Of a stretch of DNA of 64,000 nucleotides, positions 1-10,445 are shown in pieces. The translations under genes and the position numbers were made by a program. Where the stretch lies: positions 43,768 through 107,767 of the forward strand of contig JAACJM010000273.1 of the NCBI GenBank assembly GCA_013368315.1, written 5' to 3'. A model generated the notes under the pieces. It was not told the DNA's origin and searched no databases. It was given only the letters and a program-made list of their open reading frames with translations. This DNA comes from Tetrapyrgos nigripes (lineage: Eukaryota; Basidiomycota; Agaricomycetes; Agaricales; Campanellaceae). Within the stretch, counting starts at the first letter, position 1; every line of letters begins with the position of its first letter.

Positions 1-972
1 GACGGTGACTGTGTGCATCATGGGAGACATATCACCATGAGCGAGATGTGCTTGGCCTTGTCTCTTGGCCTGTTCAGACTTTCCAGCTCGACCTCCTCGA
101 CGGAAATGAGCTTTTCCTTTGCCCTTTCCCTTGCCCTTTCCCTTGTTATTCCCATTAGAGCTGCTGGCTCCGTTAGCGCCGCTGCTGCTGCCACTAGGGC
201 GCTGCTGCTGCTGCTGTTGGAAACTAGGGTTACCGTCCTTTCGCTTGACAGCTGAAAGACGGTTGGCCTGTGGTTTTCCTTTCAAAACTCCTTGGCGAGA
301 TTCCCAGACATTGATAATCTCACTCTGAAGTTCATCGAGGTTTTGATTGTGAAGAGTTGAGATGGTCTGTTGAGTATTCTGGGTGATGATATAGTCATAT
401 CTGGAAGGGAGTTTCGAAATGATGAACATAACGATGAGGAAGTTGGGAATTTTGGTCATAGAAACGGGTGGAGAGGTATCGTCGTTAGGAATGCCGGCGG
501 TACTAACCCTATCGAAATGCATGCGGATTAGTTCGATTGCAGCACCAGGATGAGCATCGTTGGGAATGGTGATGTTGGTGGCACGTTTAAAGTCGGTGTA
601 GACAGCGGAAGCACCAGGCTTCCCATAGGTATCTTTGAGAGTGGCCCAAAGTTTCTTGGCACTTGTAATACCAAATGTCTTCTCACGAAGAGCCTGAGAG
701 AGACGAAGTCTGATAGACCCGATGGCCTTGTCATTCTTCTCATCCCAATCAGCCTGTTTCTTTTGAGCCGCCGTGATGGCCTCAGCTTGAGCCGCCGCGT
801 CTTCTTCAGTTAGAGGGGAGACGGTACTCACTTCGGCATCATCGGGGCGATCAGAGCTAAGGACAGAACTAAGTCCAGTAGCCTGCAACCAGGAGAGAAG
901 GATGTCAGCCCAGATGTTGAAATCAACACCGGTGAAGACAGGGACAGTAGTCATCAGGACGTTGGAGGACAT
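1..972 (-). CDS. Ty1/copia Gag-like protein, runs off the left edge
   Basis: An open minus-strand frame starts at ATG 972-970 and continues without a stop to base 1 (324 codons seen). The N-terminus reads MSSNVLMTTVPVFTGVDFNI, then a KLWATLKDTYG segment, which is the UBN2/copia-type Gag core of fungal Ty1/copia elements. Residues from about 240 hold a poly-Gln run, a Ser/Gly/Asn stretch and a (GK)n basic tract followed by FRRGGRAGKSEQ; this basic nucleic-acid-binding region precedes where a CCHC knuckle would sit, but none is visible before the edge. Gag packages element RNA in cytoplasmic virus-like particles. The frame is undamaged, so this copy may be young. It lies downstream of, and separate from, the pol fragment at 1612-3424, because Gag should precede Pol in one element. 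Confidence 0.82.
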   Translation of the reverse strand, partial: MSSNVLMTTVPVFTGVDFNIWADILLSWLQATGLSSVLSSDRPDDAEVSTVSPLTEEDAAAQAEAITAAQKKQADWDEKNDKAIGSIRLRLSQALREKTFGITSAKKLWATLKDTYGKPGASAVYTDFKRATNITIPNDAHPGAAIELIRMHFDRVSTAGIPNDDTSPPVSMTKIPNFLIVMFIISKLPSRYDYIITQNTQQTISTLHNQNLDELQSEIINVWESRQGVLKGKPQANRLSAVKRKDGNPSFQQQQQQRPSGSSSGANGASSSNGNNKGKGKGKGKGKAHFRRGGRAGKSEQAKRQGQAHLAHGDMSPMMHTVTV

Positions 973-1616
973 CTTTGATAATATCTGGGGAAGTCAACTG
1001 TCAGCATTTATCCATATGCAGAATAAGAAGGCAGCATTAAATGCGCCATGTGAAAGTGAAGAAAGGCAGCGATGAACGCGCCATGACAGTGACTACTCCC
1101 CTAGATTGTCAACAACTGCAGCTGGACATAAGTCCTGCGCTGTTGGACATATCGTCAAGCCATGAAAGGCGACGCAGGCTGCCACAAGGGCGCCACAGGC
1201 AGCCATGAAGGCGCCATCCAGGTAGTATGCGAAGTCTATGGTTTGCAGCCATTGAAGGCGCTCCCAAGGGCCTTCGGGGCCCATAACCTGTTAAGCAGGC
1301 ATGGTACGGCTTGTACACTACTAAACGCAGTGGCAACTACGCAACTTACCTGTGGATAAAGAGTAGCTTGTAAGGCTTGTTAGAGGCTTGTTAGAGCGAT
1401 GTGGGTTAAGTATGAAACTTGTTATTTGGAGGACTATCTACAAGTCCTTATATACCTTTTAGGAGGTACAAATACATGTAAACTAATACTAGAGTAACAA
1501 TAAGATTCTATTGTACTGGATAGAACAATGCTGGTTTCGTACACTATTGTCAGTACTACACTTTATTGTCTATATAATCTTATTGTTCTATATATAACTA
1601 CTACTATTGTTCTACA
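973..1616 (-). promoter_or_regulatory. Putative 5' LTR and leader of the copia Gag element
   Basis: Region between the Gag start and the truncated pol fragment. Read on the minus strand it begins TGTAGAACAATAG near 1616, is AT-rich, holds a TATATAAGG box at about 1446-1454 and then a GC-richer segment up to the Gag ATG. This is the expected order for LTR plus leader, and the upstream pol fragment breaks at its edge. No second LTR is in the window, so LTR identity cannot be confirmed by pairing, and no clear initiator-tRNA primer site was found. No gene of its own is seen. Confidence 0.35.
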
Positions 1617-3424
1617 TAGAATACATTGATGGCTGCAACTGAATGCGCCAATTCAACAAATAGTTTTTGTCGACCATGAATAGTTTGTCGGTAGTTGGAA
1701 TAGGAAGAGGTTGGCTATTGATAAATTCGATTCCTGGTGACAATGGAGTATGTTTTGGGGGGCAATCCTTCATTCCGAATGTCTTCAACGTCTTCTCGAT
1801 CAAAGGCCATTGATGTAGAGATATGTTTCCAGTATCCTTGTGGATCCGAACAGTCATCCCTAACACCACATCAGGTTCACCGTAATCTCTGAACTCAAAC
1901 TGTTCCGCTATCTCTTTACGAACCTTCTTCCCATCTTCCTTCGTCGTTGACACTCCAGTGACATCGTCTGTATAGGTGACCGTGATGGTGCTACCGAGAG
2001 GAGTACGGTGGTATCGGACACAGGGGTCAGCAGGATTGGACTTGAAAACCAAGTTCGCGGTATCGTTGGTCAAGGAGCTTGTACCAATTATTTCCAGCGT
2101 CCATGGAACCATAGATGTTGATGTTCATGAGCAGTATGGTTTCGTTGCCATCGCGCATGGAATACCGCTCTCGAAACCCTTCAGGCAATGCCAAGTAATT
2201 GACGCCTTGTGGTTTCGCATTCAGGTAAGCCCCGGTAAAATCCCCAGACCAGAGATCCATCCCCTCGTAAGCGGCAATAGCGATAGCGAACCGTTCAGAT
2301 TCGTACCTTGCCACAATCGCCCATGTATCATCGTAATGGATTCCCTTCACCTGGTCATATCCCCTAACAACAAGTCTCGCTCTCCTCTCAGTGATCTTCC
2401 CATCCCCATCCAATCTCAACACGTAGACCCATCGTGTCGTGATGATTTTCGCATCTTTCGGTTTTTGGACAGGGGTGAATGCCTTTCGAGAGTCGAGTTT
2501 AGCGAGCTCCTTCTCCATAGGTTTCATCCAGAGATCCGGATGTTTCATGGCCTCGTTGTAGGAATGGGGAATCCAAGTGTTGTCAGGTTCGATAACGGTT
2601 TCGAGATGAGCTTTTAGGGCGTTGGGTGAATCTTCTTCATCAAATTCCAGCAACAATTCTCTATCTTCCTCATCATCTTTGGTCCATAATTCACCTCTCT
2701 CGTTTGCCTCTTTTTCTCGATCCTCGTATTCTTTGGATTCGACGAACTGTTGAGTTAGGTTGCGAGATCGAGTGGATGAACGTGTTGGGACGGTTGCCCA
2801 AATTTCAGCCTGGGTCCGACAAGTTCGTTTCTCTGGTACATTGAGGGCTGGCTGTGTCTTATCCATGGTCATGGGAGTCGATGGAGAAGAAGAGGTTGAC
2901 GGCGTAGAGTCGGGAATCGAGTCGGGGATCGAGGGCTCGGATTTCGGGGTTTGGACTAAAAATAGCATTTCGTCATTCTCCCCCTCCAACGCCAAAATCC
3001 AATGGCCTTCCGACCTCTCAAACACCACATCACTCGATCTGTATACCTCGTTTGTTTCCCACCTCTTTACAACGTATACCTTCCTACCATCATACCCAAC
3101 CATCTGGCATTTATACCCCCTCGCATCCAGCTTTCCGCGTCCAGTCTTGGCAGGGATATGCGCAAATCCGACACTACCGAATGGTACGAGATGGGAGACA
3201 TTCTGGCGTTGTTTGGTCCACTTTTCTTCAGGTACGATTCCCCTAGTGTTCGGTAAGACGTTCTTGACGTATATATAGGTCATCATCGCGTGCCCCCACC
3301 ACTGGGCGGACAATCCAGCATCAAATAGCATTGCGCGGGTACCATTGAGCATCGCTCCTATCCCTCGCTCTGCAACTCCGTTGGAAGGTGACGTGTATGG
3401 CACGGTGAATTTGTGTATAATCAT
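1612..3424 (-). pseudogene. Ty1/copia pol fragment (integrase C-terminus plus reverse transcriptase)
   Basis: Minus-strand frame 3424-2027 begins within the integrase: YTSPSNGVAERG carries the last catalytic Glu of the DDE triad, followed by the copia-type C-terminal domain (KCQMVGYDGRKVYVV). An acidic/Ser linker precedes the RVT_2 reverse transcriptase (WMKPMEKELAKLDSRKAF, TRWVYVLRLDGDGKI, LWSGDFTGAYLNA). Near 2030-2110 the frame shifts, and the palm motif YTDDVTG (the YVDD box) lies in the second frame, 2112-1612. Gag, protease, the integrase core and RNase H are missing. At the 5' end the fragment stops where the segmental duplication begins (about 3425); at the 3' end it meets the putative LTR near 1616. 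It is a dead relic. Confidence 0.88.
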
Positions 3425-4349
3425 GGTGTATGTAGTCCTCTACTCACCACATGCCATGCCAGGTGTAGACGTTATATATAGCCTGCCAGTGGCCACAGGC
3501 CACATTATACATACATCTACTCTAAATCTATAGACGTTAGAATTTAGCAATAGATGGCGGCAGATGCCAGAGCATGCATCTACATATCTCATCTATCTGA
3601 ATTCTGATTCTTATATAATTAGGAGTTTAGGTTAGTTTAGAACTTGAGTCTTGATGAAACTAGTGCTGTCAGTGGTTTTATTGTCCTATGGTTCTGTGGT
3701 TCTATATATGAAACAGAAACTCAGGCCTCAGTTCCAACAATCAGTGCCACAGTCCACAGTCTACAATCCATTGCTCATTGTTCATCATCTTCATATTACA
3801 CTTATATTAACAAGATGTGCACTTTCATTTGTAGCTATTTGACATTGCCTTTACATTCTAGACGTGTGGCTCATGCCTCTATAACTTCAAATTTCTCCCC
3901 CTATTTCTGATTGTGAAGCTATAATGTAGGTATGTAGTCAATAGTGTTCAGTATGTACCTTTCTCAATATTGGACCTAACATCATCTCTTGATTACTTAT
4001 GAAGAAAGCTCTTACAGATTTGGACACTTTCTAATCTCACTGTCTTCTACTCTGTTTGTATTCAAACGGGCCATCAACCAAGATTAATTACAGCTGTATC
4101 ATATCATTGCCATGGCTTATGAATTCCTGAGTTCCAGAGGGTGTTTGGGGTTTGTGGCTTGTGATTTGAATAGAACTATTTCATTTCACAGCTGGAGACA
4201 GAGACAGATACACAACAATTGTCATACTGGTTGTACAAGAGCATGTTTAATGTGACTCACTAAGCAAAGAATCAGAAGTGAAATTTTTCACTGTTTGGTC
4301 AGGACACTCTTTCATTTTGAATTCTATATATATTGTAGGACAGGTGAAG

Positions 4350-7300
4350 CTACATATTCCAGAAGACTGGGCAGTAAATGTGATGGTCTGCTGGTTCATT
4401 GTCCATAAGTGGAAAAGGAATTTTAGGATCCTCCTGAAATACAGTGAAAAGAGGATCTATTGCAGCTGCTCCCCTCTGCATCAACAGGTCAAATATTTCT
4501 TGATTGCCTTGAAAAGCAGCAGCCTGAATGGGACTTCCATACCTACCACCTCGGGAATTGATATCTGCGCTGTTATTAAGAAGTATTTCTACCTGTTTGA
4601 GATAATCAAAACCATGATCACAATGATCCTTTTCTTTTGCAACACAAGCTGCCTGCAGAGCAGTCTCATATTTCCCTCCTTCAATGTTAACATTTGCACC
4701 CTTTTCAACCAGAAACTTTACTATGTTTGTTTCTTCTCCATATGAAGCAGCCTGGAGAGCATTACCATGATAACCACCTTGAGCATTGATATCTGCCCCC
4801 TTCTCAACCAAAAGCTTCACAATTTCTTCTCTTCCCAAATATGAAGCAGCCTGGAGAGCATTGCCATATTGACCACCTTGAGCATTGATATCTGCCCCCT
4901 TCTCAACCAAAAGCTTCACAATTTCTTCTCTTCCCAAATATGAAGCAGCCTGGAGAGCATTGCCATATTGACCACCTTGAGCATTGATATCTGCCCCCTT
5001 CTCAACCAAAAGCTTCACAATTTCTTCTCTTCCCCGATATGAAGCAGCCTGGAGAGCATTGCCATATGGACCACCTTGAGCATTGATATCTGCCCCCTTC
5101 TCAACCAAAAGCTTCACAATTTCTTCACTTCCCAAATATGAAGCAGCCTGGAGAGCATTGCCATATTGACCACCTTGAGCATTGATATCTGCCCCCTTCT
5201 CAACCAAAAGCTTCACAATTTCTTCTCTTCCCCAATATGAAGCAGCCTGGAGAGCATTGCCATATTGACCACCTTGAGCATTGATATCTGCCCCCTTCTC
5301 AACCAAAAGCTTCACAATTTCTTCTCTTCCCTGAAATGAAGCAGCCTGGAGAGCATTGCCATATTGACCACCTTGAGCATTGATATCTGCCCCCTTCTCA
5401 ACCAAAAGCTTCACAATTTTTACATTTCCCTGACATGAAGCAGCCTGGAGAGCATTTCCCCTTTCACCACCTTGAGCATTGACATTTGCTCCTTCTTCCA
5501 CTAAGATCAATATCACATTAAGCAAATCAGTCATGCTTGCATAATACAATGGAAGGGCAGAACCAAAAGTCGTCCTTGTATGATACCTTTGTTGTATCCA
5601 TGCCAAACAGGATTTATTTGTATCTGTGAGCAAATGTAAACTCAAAGACTTGACTGAGTCTTCCATCAAATGTAAATTTCTAACATGTTCTGGCCATTGG
5701 TGTGCAGCATATTCTGCCAAAGGAAACTTCTCTTCATCTATAGATCCATCTTTTCCACAAACCACCAGATAAATCATACATGACTGAGCAATGAATATAT
5801 GTGCCAGCTGGTCATTTACATGGAATAGCTGGGCTGAACTTTGCAGGATTGTTTCTGAAAGGATATACTCCTTTACAGAGGGATGTGCTAGTTGCAATAC
5901 ATGTTCCTTTCTAGCCCTCCATTCCCACCATCCCTGCACTTCCTGGACCTGGACTATAACTAACGTTGAGCTAATAATTTTTGATAATCCACTTGTGGGG
6001 ATGGTCTGGGTATCCTCCAAAATTTGCTGCTTGATATTGACACGTAGGATTTCAGGTAATAATTCCAGTTTAAGCTCCTCATATCCAAATAAAAGCCACT
6101 TCAAAATAGCTTCTACATCTTTTTGGTGATGTTTGTTAACCCTGACCAGTGCCTGGCAATAAGTCTCTTCCAAATCATCTGGCAAGTTCTTTAGGGCTGT
6201 CAAAATTGCTGTGCGAGTTCCCAGTTCCTGCAATTGTTGAATTTGACAATCAACCCATCGGATCCTATAAAATATTTCAGCTATTAACTATAATACTGGG
6301 ATTTATAATACTTACTGCCCATGAGCCCCATGTGCTAGAGCCTCTGTTACTTCCTTGTGAACATCCACAGATAAAGGTCTGTCCTGGAAAACTTGCTCGA
6401 TGTGCCTTTGAATATCTGATTCTACTACTTGTTCATTCAATGATATTTCATAGGTAGCAGAGCTGATCCCAACTGTACTAGCTGTATGTCTGCAGGACAC
6501 AAACATATGAATCTTTGAACCAAGCTCAACTAAGTCCAGAATGAGTCTTGAAACCAAATGCTGATCTGAAGCTTGGCATTCATCCATTGCATCAATGAAA
6601 ATGCATGTAGTTGAAGGCTTCTGGACCAGAAGCTTGAGAAGAGTTGCTTTCATAACATCACCAGGCATTTTGATCCTCCCTTCATTATTTTGCTTATAGA
6701 GGTCTTTTATGTGCTCCCAGTCTGATTGAAGGCCTACATCCAACATCAGGGAAGATAGCATTCCTTGATAAGTTCCCTTTGATTTGGTCTGATCAAGAGT
6801 GTCAAAGTAGAAATAGACAACTTGATGCTCAGTACTGATGCTGAGGATAGCCTTGGTGCTAGAAAAACAGACTTTATAAGTCATTGCTATAAGTATTCAG
6901 TTGGCCAATTAAATGCTTACCATAAAAATGTTTTTCCAGACCCAGCTGCAGATATAGTGAGTAAGCCTATTTTTTGTTTCAGACAAGTAAATTCATACCT
7001 TTGCCTTGAAGCCACAGCAAGCCGCCTTCATCTTTCCACTCATTAAATCTGGAATCTTCAAGGAGCCACACTCCAGTGCCTTTAGTCATTTTATTGTATG
7101 CAGCATTGAAGTTGATTGAGGGATTGGGAGCATCAATCCATTCCTGAATTTTGGAGCCTATAAAAGCATGAGTAACATCATAATTGTCTGAAATCTGGAC
7201 TTACTCTCATTGACATTACGAACAAACACATTGTTGGAGTTGATAATGTTACGGTTATCATTGTTGATATTTTGAGTCTGATTGCCTTGAACATTGTTCC

Positions 7301-7947
7301 AATTGTATGTGTTCCCTCCTGCATTCATTCTGACACCTTCAGGATGCATGGCTTGATTGATACTTTCTGCAGGAGTCAATGCTACCTCATCTGTTGAAGT
7401 TGCATTTGGGACTTTGACAGTACGTTTAATAAGCTGCAGTAAATGAAATAACGAACAAGAAGCTGACATACCTGTGCCTGTATCCTCAGAGTGTGTAGTT
7501 TGATGGATACTTGCTGCCGGAGTTGCTGCTACATTGTCCAAAGTATTGTCTGTTGAAAATTCAGTTGGAACTTTAAGAGTGCACTTCATAACCTGCAGCA
7601 AATCAAACAAGGAATATCTACCTGAGCTTATGACTGGTGTATCCTCAAGTTTCCTTTCATTTGCTTCAACATTGTCAACTAGATGTGTATCACCACAGCA
7701 ACGCTCATTAATGATATGGAAATAACCTCAGTCACAGTCACGCACCTGATTTGACTACTTCAGGACGATTGACACTGTCTGTCTGGCTCTGATTACTTTC
7801 AACTTGATTGCCTTCTGGATATGCATGAGTGCGTTTTATAATTCGCAGCGCATTCGCGTTGGTTTTCCTACCTGCTTTTTTTGCCTTTTTGCCTTTCTTC
7901 TTGAAACAAGGAAATTTGCCTTTGGCGCTCTTGAAAGCTCGCTTCAT
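4350..7947 (-). CDS. NACHT-ankyrin NLR (STAND receptor), intact 8-exon model
   Basis: Predicted exons (minus): 7947-7746, 7678-7622, 7570-7472, 7411-7205, 7157-6999, 6945-6921, 6858-6316, 6264-4350. Total is 3207 nt, every junction keeps phase, giving 1068 aa. Residues 1-60 are strongly basic (KKKGKKAKKAGRK). A short Asn/Gln-rich segment (GNQTQNINNDNRNIINSNN) precedes the NACHT module. Seen there: Walker A GKAGSGKT at about 240-247, split by a 25-nt exon; Walker B CIFIDAMDEC at about 335-344; sensor-like MFVSCRH at about 368-374; then the fungal winged-helix-like linker (RWVDCQIQQLQELGTRTA). Residues about 666-1050 are ankyrin repeats, eight of them near identical. Fungal STAND proteins of this build act as intracellular non-self receptors or programmed-cell-death switches; a function here is inferred. 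The N-terminal effector domain is not recognised. No stop or frameshift was found. Confidence 0.88.
4668..5459 (-). repeat. Ankyrin-coding 99-bp minisatellite, 8 units
   Basis: Eight head-to-tail units of exactly 99 bp (33 codons), each starting GNALQAAS and ending near ADINAQGG plus two or three variable residues. Six inner units are almost identical at DNA level. Changes cluster in codons 9-13 of the unit (YLGRE, YWGRE, YRGRE, YLGSE, FQGRE) and the last residues (GGQY, GGPY, GGYH). Degenerate ankyrin repeats flank the array on both sides. The pattern suggests recent unequal exchange or gene conversion. Confidence 0.96.
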
Positions 7948-8289
7948 GTCGAAAGATGGCTGATAGCACCGCGCAAGAAGTTTGAAAAGTGTCCAAAGTC
8001 ACATGAGTGTCTATCAGAAGCGCAATGAGGCATGAAAGATAAGGTGTTGCGAATGTACCTGCTGACCTCGATGTAATTCAGTTTCAGCGCCTAGATAAGA
8101 TATAAGGCTGTGGGTCTCGATTTAGTAAGTCAACTTTTTTAACGTGTCGCGACTCGCGTCTCTCCTCGTCTTGTAGGCAAATGGTCTTTCAAGAGTGACA
8201 TTGGAGATATATTTGTTGTTTTTGTGGGAGATGTACGTCTTGTATTGTTTAGTCTGACGAGTCTCCCTCTTGACAACCTCCACTTCGGA

Positions 8290-9968
8290 TAAACCCCTTT
8301 GCTATCGCTTTCCCAAACTGCACCGAACAAGTCTCAAATGTAATCCAAGCAAGAGTGAAGCACAAAATGGTAGAGTGAGTCTCACTTTCCAATTTCTACT
8401 CAACACTGACATTTTCTCTTTCGTGTCTCATGTAGCACGTCTACGTCGCCAACGGCCTTGGCGGTAAAAACGGCTCTCTCATCGTCGACCTCAGTTAAAT
8501 GAGGGGTATCACTATCCACCCCGATACTTTTAACGGCATGTATCGAGACGAGGAATCACTTTGGGGATGGGGTTTCGTGCTAAGGATATGGGGGGACACA
8601 TTCTTCTTGTGACGGTCGTGTTGGCAAATGGGGCGATAGCAGAGATTTCCGAGGTTTCGGTGCGTCTGCCCTACCATCTTCCCCCTCTCAACTAACTCGT
8701 CTTCACCCAGGGCATCCACAGCTCCTCCCCCTCCCTCGCCCTAACCACCTCCCTCCGCTTCCACACCCATCCCATCCCTCCCTCAGGCAGGATGTTCGCG
8801 CAATTCGTCCGGGACGTCCCTACCTCCATCGCTACTCAAACTATGGAAGCCTACAAACAATTCGCCCTCTCACCTAACCTCGCCAACGGAGTACTCAAAC
8901 GAGCGTCACAGAGGGGTCGTGTGAGGCTTCTTCTGTCGACGACGTATTTCGCGATGACACCGGGGTTGAGTGAGGAGGAAGTAGAGGCGCGGTTTCATGA
9001 GACGCTGAAAGGGTTTTTGGACGTGACTGTGTTACCCGAGCCGGGAACGGGTACGACGTTGGTAACAGGCTCATACATCAACATGTTGGGTGCTGGTGCG
9101 GTTCTGACGAATGGGGGGAGCGAATATGCATGATACGTTTTACGCAAAGAGTATGATGACACCTATAGAGGTACCGTTGACGGATGAGGCTATGGGTGCG
9201 ATGATGGAGTATTTGGGGACGGTGGGGCGGGATGGTGAGTTGGTGAGTTTTTCTTTGGGTTTTTCCGTTTTTCCCCTCCCTTTCCTTTTCTGACCCTGTT
9301 ATAATACTAAGATACCCTCTTCAACAGCTCTATCCCGTCGAAGTCGAACTCTACAGCGCAGTCAACTCTGCTATTAACGCTCCCCCTCTCGACGATACGG
9401 CGTTTGCGCATAGGAATACGCTTTGGACGTTTCAACTCTATGTGTCTTCCCCAAATAGTTTACTGCCTTATCCGGAGGAGGGGTTTGTGTTCATGGACGG
9501 TGAGTCACTTTTTTTGCTGGATTTTGGGGAGAGGTTGGCAAGGTTTGACTGACAGATCCCACTGCGTTATTTAGGTATTGTGAGGAGTATAGTGGATAAT
9601 ATGCCGCCTGGATGGGGATATGGGTGCGTCTTCTTTTTTTTTTGCCTTGCTGACTTTTATCTAATGTTTTGACAGCGCATACCCCAACTACATTGATGAC
9701 TGTCTAGGAGATTGTATGTCTCGTTTCTCCTCCCCTCTTTCACCTCCTCCCCCTACTCTTTCGTCCTCCTCTCCTTCCCTTCCTCCTTCCCCCTTCTTCT
9801 CTATCCCATACCGTTCCTCACTCACTGACGTATTTTATATGTAGGGCAACACCGGTACTACGGACCTCACTACCCACGTCTCAAAGCTCTCTGAAAGCGG
9901 TGGTGGATTCAGGGAATGTGTTTCAGCTACCTACGTCGATAGAGGAATAGAAGAGCCTCGAGGATAAT
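8290..9968 (+). pseudogene. FAD-linked oxidase pseudogene (BBE / glucooligosaccharide oxidase type)
   Basis: Recognisable pieces in order: PFAIAFPNCTEQVSNVI (FAD-domain start, about 8293), VYVANGLGGKNGSLIVDLS and GITIHPDTFNG (8441-8540), GWGFVLRIWGD (about 8568), LRFHTHPIPPSGRMFAQF through LPEPGTGTTLVTGSYINM (8755-9100), MHDTFYAKSMMTP (about 9125), LYPVEVELYSAVNSAINAPP, then the BBE tail AYPNYIDDCLGD and HRYYGPHYPRLKAL (to about 9965). The family oxidises sugars or alkaloids with covalent FAD and is usually secreted. Damage: an in-frame stop after IVDLS, a deletion removing most of the FAD domain between DTFNG and GWGF, and a one-base shift in a G6 run at about 9113-9118. Several short GT-AG introns remain visible. 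Not functional. Confidence 0.82.
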
Positions 9969-10309
9969 CTGAGGCAACAAGGCGATGTTGGGGGGATGTG
10001 GGAATGGGAGTAGGATATAGTGAGTTAGTGATGGGGTTTAGGATGGTTTGGATTGACGGGAGGGGGGGTTGGGGTTTGGGGAGTGGAGATAGAGGGGTGA
10101 AGATCGGTGGGGGAATTGTGAGGCTGTTATTTACAGGGTAAAAACGATTTTTCAGTTGTTTTTCATAGTCACTGTCTATCTAATGTCCCTTGAACTTGTG
10201 ATAACCATTTTCGCCATATATCACTGTAATACAACTTGGCAGTTGTTATGCGCAGCGATGGGGACATGTGTCTCCTTCACTACTGTGATTTCCCATTCAT
10301 CACGCTAAT
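9969..10309. other. No gene seen
   Basis: G-rich tail of the oxidase pseudogene (about 9970-10135) followed by AT-richer sequence. Nothing coding or repeated was recognised up to the second oxidase fragment. Confidence 0.5.
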
Positions 10310-10445
10310 ATCCAACTACAGCATTCTTACATTGCCAACGGCTTGGGGGGTAAAAATGGATCTTTATTTGTCAACCTCAGTCAAACGAAGGATATCTTTG
10401 TTGACGACGATACTTTACACGTGCAAATTGAGACTGGGAATCACC
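10310..10445 (+). pseudogene. Second FAD-oxidase fragment
   Basis: Reads IANGLGGKNGSLFVNLSQ then KDIFVDDDTLHVQIETGN in one frame. It is homologous to the 8441-8540 part of the neighbouring pseudogene but retains the residues after the DLS motif better. The match stops abruptly at about 10445, where GH3 intron sequence (copy A) begins. It is therefore a truncated second copy or a detached piece, joined to the GH3 locus by rearrangement. Confidence 0.72.

Larger units (their letters stand above)
3425..8043. repeat. Segmental duplication copy C (partner 47757-51867)
   Basis: From the GGTGTATGTAGTCCTC motif near 3425 to GAAAGATAAGGT near 8042 the sequence is collinear and nearly identical with 47757-51867. 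The unit contains about 900 bp downstream of the ankyrin gene (3425-4349, no gene seen), the ankyrin gene itself and its start region. Differences are scattered point changes, an NACHT-sized deletion present only in the partner, and ankyrin-repeat number. The first about 400 bp also match, more weakly, 15497-15835. Copy C abuts the copia fragment on its left and the oxidase pseudogene on its right, so it is probably the derived copy; the partner retains the GH3 neighbour. Confidence 0.93.

Noticed and set aside
4668..5459. Regular repeat array as a CRISPR candidate
   Set aside because: Units are contiguous 99-bp in-frame ankyrin codons without spacers, in a eukaryotic intron-containing gene.
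5791..6457. Plus-strand frames across the NLR gene
   Set aside because: They are antisense to well-supported NACHT and linker exons.
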